Both the position numbers and the translations under genes were made by a program. A DNA stretch of 24,824 nucleotides from a virus. This document shows, in pieces, positions 8,451 to 15,669 of this stretch (position 1 is its first letter; every line of letters begins with the position of its first letter). The stretch is from positions 1 through 24,824 of the IMG/VR virus record IMGVR_UViG_3300034272_000929. The stretch is one strand, 5' to 3'. The notes under the pieces were generated by a model, which was not told the origin of the DNA, searched no databases, and was given only the letters and a program-made list of their open reading frames with translations.

Positions 8451-8855
8451 TCAACCCAGCTTAACCAACACACCCTCAAAGGTAAGGATCGCCGGAGGCG
8501 GCGGACTAAACTGGGGAAGAGGGTACACCACCTCACTCTTAACCACGGCCTTGAACTCCAGAGCACCATCCGGTCGTCGATCAAACTCAATCGAGCCCGC
8601 TTCAACATCCACCTTGTTACGAATCGAGTCCATAAACCCACTAGCCTTCGGCTGGTTGAGAAGGAACGTCAATTCGCTACGGTTGCTTGCACCAACCAAC
8701 CAAACTTGCTCGCCACGTTCGTTGAACGAATAGATGGCAACCGAGTGAGTCTCCTCACCGAAGTTGTTGATGAACACACCGTACCCCGACTTCTCGGGAT
8801 TGTACCACACACCAGAAATATCCACAGTAGGACTTGACTTCTTTGACTTCGCCAT
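8451..8855 (-). CDS. Small beta-rich protein with repeated aromatic strands
   Basis: This 134-residue protein is encoded between the lysozyme and small terminase genes, with AGGAG about 13 bases before the ATG. The segment SGVWYNPEKSGYGVFI (14-29) and the later AIYSFNERGEQVWLVGAS resemble a pattern I know from bacterial exported proteins, in which G-x-W-(Y/W)-NP-x-x-SG-x-G is followed by a W-rich strand. Here there is no signal peptide, only a basic MAKSKKSS start. A Pro-rich stretch (PLPQFSPPPPAIL) precedes the last strand. No enzyme motif is visible. It may be a virion or lysis-accessory protein; the function is unknown. Confidence 0.78.
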   Translation of the reverse strand: MAKSKKSSPTVDISGVWYNPEKSGYGVFINNFGEETHSVAIYSFNERGEQVWLVGASNRSELTFLLNQPKASGFMDSIRNKVDVEAGSIEFDRRPDGALEFKAVVKSEVVYPLPQFSPPPPAILTFEGVLVKLG

Positions 8856-8950
8856 ACGCTTGTGTAGCTCCTAGTTACGGTTGATGGGTTTGAGCGGTAA
8901 GGTGCTTTATTTGACCGGGCACTTGCTCAAGGTGAACGACCAAAAGATAC

Positions 8951-8964
8951 GGATCACCTCCTTT
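8951..8964 (-). promoter_or_regulatory. Extended anti-16S sequence (super Shine-Dalgarno) without a clear gene
   Basis: The minus strand reads AAAGGAGGTGATCC, complementary over at least 13 bases to the conserved 3' end of bacterial 16S rRNA. It lies in the 126-base gap after the lysozyme gene. Only doubtful reading frames follow: a 22-codon frame from TTG at 8943 (stop 8875) and a 16-codon frame from GTG at 8957. GGTGA here could also pair with TCACC about 18 bases later, hiding the site. Confidence 0.5.
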
Positions 8965-8981
8965 GCGGGTACTACTTTCTA

Positions 8982-9722
8982 CTAGTCGCTCTTCTTAAGC
9001 ATGAAGTAAATACCAAGAAGAGTAACGCCAACGAAAAGCAAAGACAACCATTCATTTAGATGCGCCACAGGCGCGAGTCCCTCCTTTACCGCTTCGAGTT
9101 GAGCGGTTTGGGTGAGGGCTGCACCACCGGCTGTGAGAGCTGCTCCTGCCTTTTTGTTGCTTTGCTCGGTATTGGGCGTGGGGTCGGGGACCAAGTTGGA
9201 GGAGGGGCCGGTAGGCTTGTCCGTGACCAATTCTTCGGCATCGACTGAGTTCTCCCGTGTAAACGTAGTCCCCGAAAGAAACAGATCAGCCTCTTCCTTG
9301 CGTCGGTTAATCAATCCTTGAACAACTTTTCCGCCTGATTTCCTCCACTTGGGGAACTCAGCGTAGGCCCCGGCGAAGTCGGACCGATTGATTTTCCGAA
9401 GCATCGTTGAAGTGGCGAACTGAGTTGTACCGATGTTGTAGCAAAGCGACATAATTGCATCCCATTGGGGCTGGGACAACTTCACTTTAATCAGGTCTCG
9501 GCAAACAATCTCGTCTTGAGAAACATGTTGTATGAGAAGCTCGTGTGCTTGCTCGCGGGTAATCTTGTTACCGGGGAAGGCGTACCTTGGATCGGTAATA
9601 CCCCAGCCAATCGTAGGCTTACCGGCCAGATCAATGTACGTCTCTTCGACAAAACCTTCCCACTGTTTAATCAGGGCAAGTCCTTGTCCCGAGATTCGCA
9701 TGCTGTGGTTTGGGTTGGTCAT
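8982..9722 (-). CDS. GH24 (T4/lambdoid-type) endolysin with C-terminal membrane segment
   Basis: This 246-residue protein should cleave the N-acetylmuramic acid to N-acetylglucosamine bond of peptidoglycan at lysis. Residues about 10-150 are the lysozyme domain. The catalytic triad Glu22, Asp31 and Thr37 sits in WEGFVEETYIDLAGKPTIGWG (not shown whole), with the 9- and 6-residue spacing of T4 lysozyme E11, D20 and T26. The second half has a Pro/Asn-rich linker, an Ala/Gly-rich stretch and a hydrophobic helix at about 226-242 ending in KKSD. There is no N-terminal signal or SAR helix. GH24 enzymes usually end after about 150-165 residues, so the last 90 residues are an addition. The tail resembles small holin-like membrane modules, and no separate holin is next to it. 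The ATG has GAGG 8 bases upstream. Confidence 0.93.
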   Translation of the reverse strand: MTNPNHSMRISGQGLALIKQWEGFVEETYIDLAGKPTIGWGITDPRYAFPGNKITREQAHELLIQHVSQDEIVCRDLIKVKLSQPQWDAIMSLCYNIGTTQFATSTMLRKINRSDFAGAYAEFPKWRKSGGKVVQGLINRRKEEADLFLSGTTFTRENSVDAEELVTDKPTGPSSNLVPDPTPNTEQSNKKAGAALTAGGAALTQTAQLEAVKEGLAPVAHLNEWLSLLFVGVTLLGIYFMLKKSD

Positions 9723-9744
9723 CTATGAACCTCTTGTTCGTGTG

Positions 9745-10092
9745 TTATCCGATCCATCCGAAGGATGAGCCGGCTGTAATGACATCCCCCGCATCCGGGG
9801 ACTCTTCCTCTGTCACCGTTACCGAAGTACCAGCGACAACGATAGACCATCCTCGGACTGTTCCTAGTTCGCTTGCCCAGTATGTGCCGTCGTTCAGGCC
9901 ACCGACCGTCCAAACGCCAGCATTGTTCGCACGCACAGTGGCGACCTGCGCACGACGTAGCGAGACAAGCACCTCACTGCCAGGCGTCGCCCCCGAGCCG
10001 CTGACCACGGCAACAGCGCGGTTTCCGAACGAAAGCATCGTGGGCCGGCTGCGATCTGGAACGATGATACCGATGTCTCCAAGCGCACTCAT
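9745..10092 (-). CDS. Small beta-rich protein coupled to the fibre-like genes
   Basis: This 115-residue protein starts at the ATG at 10092, whose first bases overlap the stop of the upstream gene (ATGA); an earlier in-frame ATG at 10110 would overlap it further. It is rich in Gly, Val, Ser and Thr with alternating strand-like stretches (AVAVVSGSGATPGSEVLVSL, then WSIVVAGTSVTVTEEE) and looks like one or two Ig-like beta domains. Translation coupling to the neighbouring tail-fibre-like genes suggests a part of the tail or its tip. There are no catalytic motifs. Confidence 0.82.
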   Translation of the reverse strand: MSALGDIGIIVPDRSRPTMLSFGNRAVAVVSGSGATPGSEVLVSLRRAQVATVRANNAGVWTVGGLNDGTYWASELGTVRGWSIVVAGTSVTVTEEESPDAGDVITAGSSFGWIG

Positions 10093-11078
10093 ACGAGCGG
10101 GTCCTGCCAAGTGTCAGTGGTTTCGACAATGACCTTGCCGGCGGAGTTGGCTACCGCGCCTACGAACTGAAACTGCGCAGAGGGGTCGTATCCTGCGGCA
10201 TTGAAAGTGTCGCCATATGCGACAGTCGTGCCGCCTGCGTTAACGTTGTGCAAGGGCGACCACAGATTGGGGAAAAATCCGGCCGATTGCTGATTTGAAA
10301 GAGTCGAACCAGCTGTGCCATTCACCCAAAGTTGAGGGGGGCTGATAAAAAGCTCTCCATCATCATTTGGCGCCTTTGGGCCAATGGTTCCGGCAAAACC
10401 TGATGAAGATGTGCCGGTAGTCCCCTCTGTGATGAAAGCTGCGCGCGGTGCCTTTGACACACCATCAACAGTTCGCATCGCAAAAAGACGCGGCCCGCTT
10501 ACGCCCGAGTATGCAGATTGAAACATCTGCGCGGCTTGCGATTCAGAGGAGTTGTTCGCGCTTGCTCGCACATTGACGACATAGTTCCAAGAGTTGGCAG
10601 AACGAATAGGCGAATACCTGCCAAAAACATATGTGTCGGCAGAGTTTGTTCCATTTCTTACGGAAAGGATTAGCCAGTTTTCATCAGCAACAAGAGTCCA
10701 AGCGCGAGCGGTTGTGTCCAGAGTGTCTGATGCCCGCCAAACGCTATTGGCATCCGTCACGTCTGACAAAGACGGGAACGGGTCAACCAGCGTGTCAACG
10801 TCGGTTGCACCCTCGGCGGCGCGCACAAGCGCCTCGCGGAAACCGCCGGTGCCGCTGCCGTCGTGGACAACGCGAAGGAATCCAACACCGTCAACAGTTC
10901 GGTAAACGGCCTTATTCGTCCCCGTAAAAAGCAGCGTCCAGCCCTTTTTCGGGAGCGATCCGTAAGCGGTTCCGGTGCCAGTCAGGCACGTCGTCAGCAG
11001 ATTGACGAAGCCGTTGCCCGTGGTGCCGTTCAGGACCGGCGCGCCAGAGTCCGTGCTGAGGTAGGTGGTGACGCTCAT
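10089..11078 (-). CDS. Putative tail-associated structural protein
   Basis: This 329-residue protein overlaps the preceding and following genes by four bases each (ATGA junctions). The N-terminus (MSVTTYLSTDSGAPVLNGTT) and the GWTLLFTGTNKAVYRTVDG segment match a type seen repeatedly beside tail fibre genes in phages of Proteobacteria. The chain is beta-rich, Ser/Thr/Gly/Asn-heavy and has no membrane segment or cysteine pairs. It is most likely a virion protein, possibly part of the tail tip or a fibre accessory. No receptor-binding or enzyme motif could be recognised. Confidence 0.85.
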   Translation of the reverse strand: MSVTTYLSTDSGAPVLNGTTGNGFVNLLTTCLTGTGTAYGSLPKKGWTLLFTGTNKAVYRTVDGVGFLRVVHDGSGTGGFREALVRAAEGATDVDTLVDPFPSLSDVTDANSVWRASDTLDTTARAWTLVADENWLILSVRNGTNSADTYVFGRYSPIRSANSWNYVVNVRASANNSSESQAAQMFQSAYSGVSGPRLFAMRTVDGVSKAPRAAFITEGTTGTSSSGFAGTIGPKAPNDDGELFISPPQLWVNGTAGSTLSNQQSAGFFPNLWSPLHNVNAGGTTVAYGDTFNAAGYDPSAQFQFVGAVANSAGKVIVETTDTWQDPLV

Positions 11079-12229
11079 ACGATGTTAGCCTCCACAATCA
11101 AAGTCGCCCCGGTCACAGTGCCGCTCACGGAGGTAATCTCAAACTCAATCAAGTCTCCATCCCCGATGTTTGTCCACCCAGTAGCAGAGCCCGTACCACG
11201 AGCACCCCCACTGATCGAGGGAGGAGAGCCAGCCGTAATAGCCGTAAACGTTCCGCTGGAGAACGGACGAATCCGAACATCCACCGTGATGTCACCTGAG
11301 CTACCAGACTTGGGAAGAAGCGTCCATGCTTGAGGATCAAGACCGCTTGTGGCTCGAAGCTCAAATCGAAGTCCCGAGGTAAGCGATTGATCCACCCCGT
11401 TTACTCGACCACCATCCCAACCAACCGTGAGGTTGGTGGAGGATGGGCCTCCAGAGATAGCAAGATCGCCCGGACCAAGCAGACTGTTGCCGTTGACCGT
11501 CTTAATGTTTGTACCAGAGACAAGAGTGTTTTGTTTTGTAGTCGGATCAAAGTTACCCGCATGCCACATCGCATTCCCGTTGAACTCGGGAGCAGTGCTC
11601 TCACTGGTAAAAACGAAAGCGGCCGTATCACTACCGCCATCACCGACGGCCTCTAACCTCCAACCTGTGTTGGTTGATCCGGTACGACCCATCTCTAGCT
11701 TCGAGTACGATCCGGCGTTCGTGGGATGATCGTACTGGACCGTGAGGATATCCGTTCCCACAACGGTCTTAGTGCCAGCACTTGAGGGTCCAATTTGAAG
11801 AGAGGCGGGGATGGTCAGCTTAGTGCCATCCCACGCCGTTCCGGCGATACCTCCAAACGCTCCCGCGTTGTTGTACTGGAGTTCGGTTGGGGAACCACCG
11901 GGAGTACCGCCACCCCCGGTAGGGGCTTCGTTTACCCACTGGTTAGTGCCCGAGTCCCAAGTAAGAACATCACCGTCTTGGACGGATGTGATGGTAACAT
12001 TGCCGATGTCGTCTAGGTTCCCGACGGTCTGTGGCGGAAGCGGTTGATTCTCCCACACCATCAGGGTTTCGTTATACACCAGAACGTCGTTGTTGTCCGG
12101 GTTGGAGATCAACACATCGCTGATCTCCCCCAGCTCCGTCTCTTGAAGAATACCCTCAAACAGCTTACGAAGCGTTACTTCTTCATCGACTTGAAAAGGA
12201 AAAAGCTTTGACTTCCGAATGTCAACCAT
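11075..12229 (-). CDS. Putative tail fibre protein
   Basis: This 384-residue protein probably extends from the tail and contributes to host contact. It has fibre-type motifs. Two related units, NNDVLVYNETLMVWENQ (about 46-62) and DGDVLTWDSGTNQWVN (about 85-100), follow the D-x-L-x-(Y/W)-x-x-x-x-x-x-W-x-N pattern. ELQYNNAGAFGG, AMWHAGNFDP and IKTVNGNSLLGPGD are all common in phage tail fibres. A GGGG linker separates the N-terminal attachment part from the distal part. The end (about 300-384) is a compact Gly/Ser/Thr-rich beta region. The start has an AAGGAGGG site; the 3' end overlaps the next gene by four bases. Confidence 0.88.
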   Translation of the reverse strand: MVDIRKSKLFPFQVDEEVTLRKLFEGILQETELGEISDVLISNPDNNDVLVYNETLMVWENQPLPPQTVGNLDDIGNVTITSVQDGDVLTWDSGTNQWVNEAPTGGGGTPGGSPTELQYNNAGAFGGIAGTAWDGTKLTIPASLQIGPSSAGTKTVVGTDILTVQYDHPTNAGSYSKLEMGRTGSTNTGWRLEAVGDGGSDTAAFVFTSESTAPEFNGNAMWHAGNFDPTTKQNTLVSGTNIKTVNGNSLLGPGDLAISGGPSSTNLTVGWDGGRVNGVDQSLTSGLRFELRATSGLDPQAWTLLPKSGSSGDITVDVRIRPFSSGTFTAITAGSPPSISGGARGTGSATGWTNIGDGDLIEFEITSVSGTVTGATLIVEANIV

Positions 12230-12266
12230 CGTGGATAAAGCCCTCCTTGGCTAGGTCTAGAGTCGA

Positions 12267-12461
12267 TTAAAGGGCAGGCGCTTGGTAGTTCGTGTCGGTC
12301 ACGCCACCATCAGCGTTGAGCTTAGCTGCAAGGGTAGCACCCCAAGCACGGAGGCTTTCGATGTTGGCCTCAATTTCAGCGAAAGCGTCGGCCAATTCCT
12401 TGGCCTTGTCGCTATCACCTTGGCTGAAGAAGTCGCGGGGTTTCAAGTTTGCTGCGGGCAT
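12267..12461 (-). CDS. Small helical protein in the fibre cluster
   Basis: This 64-residue protein has an excellent AAAGGAGGT site before the ATG. Its sequence is helical with an Ala-rich amphipathic centre (ELADAFAEIEANIESLRAWG) and a short conserved-looking end, AKLNADGGVTDTNYQ. I have seen similar tails in small phage virion-region proteins. It may be a minor structural protein or fibre trimerisation helper (inference). No further function can be read. Confidence 0.82.
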   Translation of the reverse strand: MPAANLKPRDFFSQGDSDKAKELADAFAEIEANIESLRAWGATLAAKLNADGGVTDTNYQAPAL

Positions 12462-12489
12462 TTGGTATTACCTCCTTTCGGTTGGTTGT

Positions 12490-13161
12490 CTAGTTACACT
12501 CAGGTCGGTTAAGGTTGAAAGCGCACCAGTTTGTGTTGTTCAGCCACCCTCGGCACTTGTGAGTACCATCGAGAGGGGACACAGGGCTGGTGTTAAGCTG
12601 GTAAAGAGAATCGGGTACAGAGGCTCCACCGCCACCTTCTCGGATGTAATACCGAGCCCGTGGACTACAACCTCCGAGCGGACTACAACCTTCCCCGCTA
12701 GGAATCCACTGAAGACGCTGGTACGTCCACGAGTACACAGGGGCGGTGTTCCACTCAGGCCACGCCGTAAGGCGTTGGTTGTACGTCCACAGGTACACTC
12801 GGGAAGAGGGGGCAGTGGTTGGAGAACTGGTGGGGTTAATACCCCGATACCGCTCGTAGAAGAAAGCCGGATGTTCCCAAGGAAGATAGTTACGATCTCC
12901 TCGGCAAGTAGAACCAGCCTTAACATCCCACGTTGAGAAGCACGTAGCTGTCTTTCGACGTTCGTCTAGAAAACACTCCCACTGAAAAGTCACTCCAGCC
13001 GGAGGCTCTCCATTCAACACAAGGTCTCCGTGGGAGTACAGGACATCCCATTCCGGCTGGGGGAGAGGCCAAGGATAACTCACATCGCTAGGTCGCCACT
13101 GGTTGTCCGGAAGAACGGGGGCCGTGACTTGTGCGATTGCAAACAGGAACGGAAGAATCAT
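12490..13161 (-). CDS. Putative exported Cys/Trp-rich protein
   Basis: This 223-residue protein begins with a hydrophobic stretch (MILPFLFAIAQVTAPVLP) that could be a signal peptide or membrane anchor, though it lacks the usual basic residue near the start. The rest is rich in Trp, Tyr and Pro and has eight cysteines, consistent with disulfides in an exported protein. Two related segments, VYLWTYNQRLTAWPEW and VYSWTYQRLQWIPSG, suggest an internal duplication. It lies between the glycine-rich protein and the fibre genes. It could be a surface or superinfection-related protein or a virion part; neither is shown. No lipobox and no enzyme motif are seen. Confidence 0.78.
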   Translation of the reverse strand: MILPFLFAIAQVTAPVLPDNQWRPSDVSYPWPLPQPEWDVLYSHGDLVLNGEPPAGVTFQWECFLDERRKTATCFSTWDVKAGSTCRGDRNYLPWEHPAFFYERYRGINPTSSPTTAPSSRVYLWTYNQRLTAWPEWNTAPVYSWTYQRLQWIPSGEGCSPLGGCSPRARYYIREGGGGASVPDSLYQLNTSPVSPLDGTHKCRGWLNNTNWCAFNLNRPECN

Positions 13162-13194
13162 GTTGGGTTAAAGCCTCTTTGTTGTTGTCTAGGG

Positions 13195-14073
13195 TCAGTA
13201 AACGATTATGTACACAAAACCATCACCACCTCTACCACCAGCACCGGAATCACCGACAGAATCGGTAGCTCCGCCACCGCCTGCACCACCAATACCCAAG
13301 ACACCATCGCCACCCTTCTGAGCATTTCCAGTGATGGAAGCAGCCCCACCACGAGCAGGGGTCAACAGCGAAGTCACGGGAAACGGACCGGGGATCGATG
13401 CATCGAAAGTAGCGTTAGCACCGGGAAGAGGGTCACTCGGAGGGCTGGGGATGATTGTGGGGGCAATCAAGCTATTGTCAGCAAGAGCATCTCCACCCGG
13501 CCCGGTAGTATTCAAATACCGAAAGACGGAAGAGAATTCGACGTTAAACACAGCAGGAACAGTGCTTGATCTTTGGACAGCAGTACCACCACCACCAACA
13601 GCCCCGCCTACAAGGGTATATGTATACCCGTTGATTGTAACGGTTGTGTTACCTCCTGCTACCCCGTTGTTTCCGTTGGTGGAGTTTGTGGTCTGAGCAG
13701 CTCCACCAGCCCCACCCGCACCAATGTCAAAGGAAATTGACGAAGGGAAGTCACTTGCGTTGAAGATACCGAGCAACCGAGGAACGGAGCTAGTTCCTTG
13801 CGTGCCTCCACCTCGGATACTTGCCGCAGCTCCTTTTCGTCCAGAACCGCCACCCGGACCACCACCACAAGCCCACACCTCCACCTTCGTACCGAAGTCG
13901 GGCTTGGACCACGTCCCCGCTCCGGGGGTGGTAAGCAAATACGTAGCTAACGGATTGTCTCGGGAACTAGCCGTCAACGAAGCCAAATCCCGGACCCGAC
14001 GACGCTTCTCTCCGTCCATTTGGTTCAAGATGCGATTGGACTTTTGTTTTTCAGATCGATTGAATGTAGACAT
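13195..14073 (-). CDS. Glycine-rich fibre-type protein
   Basis: This 292-residue protein has a basic N-terminus (about 1-40, NRSEKQKSNRILNQMDGEKR) followed by LTTPGAGTWSKPDFGTKVEVW, the entry strand typical of Gly-rich fibre domains, then ACGGGPGGGSGRKGAAAS and many Gly-rich turns. The C-terminus alternates Gly loops with strands and ends in DGFVYIIVY. Similar Gly-rich domains form polyglycine helix bundles or adhesin tips in phage fibres, so a receptor-binding or fibre role is plausible. The ATG has GGAGGG 9 bases upstream. A sigma70-type promoter (14127-14155) ends about 50 bases before the start, so it probably leads its own transcript. Confidence 0.85.
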   Translation of the reverse strand: MSTFNRSEKQKSNRILNQMDGEKRRRVRDLASLTASSRDNPLATYLLTTPGAGTWSKPDFGTKVEVWACGGGPGGGSGRKGAAASIRGGGTQGTSSVPRLLGIFNASDFPSSISFDIGAGGAGGAAQTTNSTNGNNGVAGGNTTVTINGYTYTLVGGAVGGGGTAVQRSSTVPAVFNVEFSSVFRYLNTTGPGGDALADNSLIAPTIIPSPPSDPLPGANATFDASIPGPFPVTSLLTPARGGAASITGNAQKGGDGVLGIGGAGGGGATDSVGDSGAGGRGGDGFVYIIVY

Positions 14074-14114
14074 GGTCCTTACCCTCCGTGGTGGGACTCG
14101 TGGTATGTATGAGC

Positions 14115-14558
14115 CTAGAGTCGCGGATTGTACTGTTGTTCGGGGGTGTTGTCAACTAGCATGGAGGGATTTCGTTCTCTCCACACCCGTAAGTGTTGAT
14201 GTGCTTTGGCTTCGATGTACGGGTCGTAGGGAAGGTCGTACCCGCTGGACCCATCCCAATCTTGGAAGTAATCCCGGTAGAACGTCACCTTTTCCGCGAT
14301 GTGTGAGTGCTCCCGTTGTAGTCGCACCAAGTCCTTGGAAATCCAATCGAAGTCGTAGTCCGAAATCGTTGACTGGTACATCCGGTAGTACAGGAACGAA
14401 TGAAGAACCACCCTTCGCCTATGTCGGTTGATGAGTTCCCCGATCTCTCGTTCGGATTCTTCAAGAGGTGGGTCGTAGATGATCCTCCAAGGCTCAGACC
14501 TCCTAGGAGCCTCCGTAAGCCCCTCTCCACCCTTACCCGCACCCTCGGCCTTACCCAC
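14115..14558 (-). CDS. Protein with a helical segment like the N-terminal (Ia) domain of NAD-dependent DNA ligase
   Basis: This 147-residue protein has a GTG start that overlaps the preceding gene by eight bases. Residues about 42-84 (INRHRRRVVLHSFLYYRMYQ, then STISDYDFDWISKDLVRLQ) match the plan of the LigA Ia domain, L-x-x-x-(L/V)-x-x-H-x-(F/Y)-L-Y-(H/Y)-x-x-D-x-x-I-x-D-A-x-Y-D followed by a Leu/Glu helix and EH. In LigA this domain binds NMN/NAD. The rest (FQDWDGSSGYDLPYDPYI) is a phage-type tail; no adenylation Lys domain is present. It is not a ligase by itself; it could bind NAD or NMN, or use the fold for something else. The last codons contain a promoter for the next gene. Confidence 0.85.
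   Translation of the reverse strand: MGKAEGAGKGGEGLTEAPRRSEPWRIIYDPPLEESEREIGELINRHRRRVVLHSFLYYRMYQSTISDYDFDWISKDLVRLQREHSHIAEKVTFYRDYFQDWDGSSGYDLPYDPYIEAKAHQHLRVWRERNPSMLVDNTPEQQYNPRL
14127..14155 (-). promoter_or_regulatory. Sigma70-type promoter for the glycine-rich fibre gene
   Basis: On the minus strand, TTGACA (14150-14155), 17 bases, TACAAT (14127-14132). It lies at the very end of the ligase-like gene, encoding its DNTPEQQYN. The start site would be near 14120, giving a leader of about 47 bases before the ATG at 14073. Confidence 0.7.
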
Positions 14559-14883
14559 GGTCTAGGTCGGGCTTAGAGAGGCTCTCAGGCGCCTTAGCGT
14601 TGATGTTGTTGATCCGCTCTTCCCATCGAGCACAAAGTTTGTCTGCTTCGGTCATGATCGCGTCGATGTTATCCACCCCAGCCAGAACTTTACCGCCGAG
14701 CTTGATCGGATGATTGAACGCAGTCCGGAGAACCTCGGGATCGTTTTCCAACCCGGCACGGTGTTCTTGCCTGAGCTTTTCCAGCTCCATTCTTGTTTCG
14801 TACCGATTCCTCGATTCGACGGAGAGGTCGTGGATGAGCTTGTTGAGTTCGGGGGTGGGGAGGTGGGAGTAGTCGGAGGTCAT
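14551..14883 (-). CDS. Small helical protein of unknown function
   Basis: This 110-residue protein starts at the ATG at 14883, which overlaps the stop of the preceding gene (ATGA); a longer open frame exists upstream but has no support. It is charged and helical (NRYETRMELEKLRQEHRAGL), with a later ADKLCARWEERINNINAK helix. It has no motif I recognise. It is one of five coupled small genes at the beginning of the minus-strand block. Confidence 0.8.
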   Translation of the reverse strand: MTSDYSHLPTPELNKLIHDLSVESRNRYETRMELEKLRQEHRAGLENDPEVLRTAFNHPIKLGGKVLAGVDNIDAIMTEADKLCARWEERINNINAKAPESLSKPDLDRG

Positions 14884-15038
14884 TGGTTCAATCCCCTTGG
14901 GTTCCAAGAGACGGTAACGCTCTTGAGGGGCTTAACACCCCACTCGCTGTGGGTCATAAGTTTTTCAAGCCTGTCGTTTAACAAGTCGATCTCGGCCATA
15001 ACGCGGTTGATCTCAGCCTGCCATTCTTCGTGGGTCAC
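14880..15038 (-). CDS. Very small helical protein of unknown function
   Basis: This 52-residue product starts at GTG (VTHEEWQAEINRVMAEIDLL), with GTGA overlapping the upstream stop and an ATGA junction downstream. It is highly charged at the start, probably one helical hairpin, then a SVTVSWNPRGLNQ tail. Coupling at both ends is the main evidence that it is real. A longer frame from further upstream would run deep into the previous gene and is rejected. Confidence 0.75.
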   Translation of the reverse strand: MTHEEWQAEINRVMAEIDLLNDRLEKLMTHSEWGVKPLKSVTVSWNPRGLNQ

Positions 15039-15427
15039 TTGGTCAAATCCTCGGTGGAGACGGTAAGGGGTTTGGTTCGATCCATCGTACCGGGAAACTT
15101 GGACTCGGGACGAACGAACATCGAGAACTTCTCTCGGATAGCCCACGCACAAGGATCGGGAATCCGAATCTCGGAGGGATCGTCCCACGGCCAGATGGGA
15201 AGACCACGCCAGTATTCCCATCCCCACACTTGGAAATGCTTTCCCGTCTTGGCTTTGTGTTCGTCGCTCAAGCGGTTGAACTCGTACACGGCTTTCCAGT
15301 AATCCCGTCCCGTCTCGAAGTCGTGGGGGTTGGGGTACTTGATTCCATCCGGGGGTGGAACACCGAAGGGACTTGTCATGTCGAAGTTGTCGGGGACTGG
15401 TTCACACATCTCGGCTAGGGTTTTCAC
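15035..15427 (-). CDS. Trp/Pro-rich protein of unknown function
   Basis: This 130-residue protein has a GTG start that overlaps the upstream stop (GTGA), and its own stop overlaps the next gene in the same way. The centre is aromatic (GRDYWKAVYEFNRLSDEH, then FQVWGWEYWRGLPIWPWDD). Two cysteines are present. There are no membrane segments. I do not recognise the family. Position in the leading, coupled cluster suggests expression together with the ligase-like gene. Confidence 0.8.
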   Translation of the reverse strand: MKTLAEMCEPVPDNFDMTSPFGVPPPDGIKYPNPHDFETGRDYWKAVYEFNRLSDEHKAKTGKHFQVWGWEYWRGLPIWPWDDPSEIRIPDPCAWAIREKFSMFVRPESKFPGTMDRTKPLTVSTEDLTK

Positions 15428-15669
15428 TTCAGGCGCTCCTCGATTTCATCGACCAACTTTGCCATCACCGCGTAATCCGTAGAGCCGTTCTCGATCATCA
15501 GGCGGAGAATGTCCAAGTGGGATTTGATCCGATCAAGCATGATCTCACCAGTCGTGGATCGGTGACGCGCATGCTTACCGTCCCTTGCCAGCTTACGGCG
15601 GTAGTGGCGCTTTTGGTAGTAGTACTTGTCGGTGGTGTCCAGATCAGGGAATTCGGTGCACTTAGCCAT
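15424..15669 (-). CDS. Basic small protein, first gene of the minus-strand block
   Basis: This 81-residue protein starts at the ATG at 15669, with GGGAGGCG about 12 bases before. The longer frame from 15732 lacks a ribosome site. The N-terminal half is very basic (YYYQKRHYRRKLARDGKHAR), which could bind nucleic acid; the second half is helical and acidic (DYAVMAKLVDEIEERLK). It follows a long G-poor leader, so its synthesis may be controlled at the RNA level. Function unknown. Confidence 0.82.
   Translation of the reverse strand: MAKCTEFPDLDTTDKYYYQKRHYRRKLARDGKHARHRSTTGEIMLDRIKSHLDILRLMIENGSTDYAVMAKLVDEIEERLK

Noticed and set aside
8378-8641. N-terminal extension of the small terminase frame
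   Set aside because: It would overlap the upstream gene, has no ribosome site and reads as unrelated sequence, whereas the ATG at 8377 has AAGGAG.
13196-13213. Fourth copy of the 18-base motif on the minus strand
   Set aside because: Only 14 of 18 match, and it encodes the conserved-looking end of the Gly-rich protein; probably chance.
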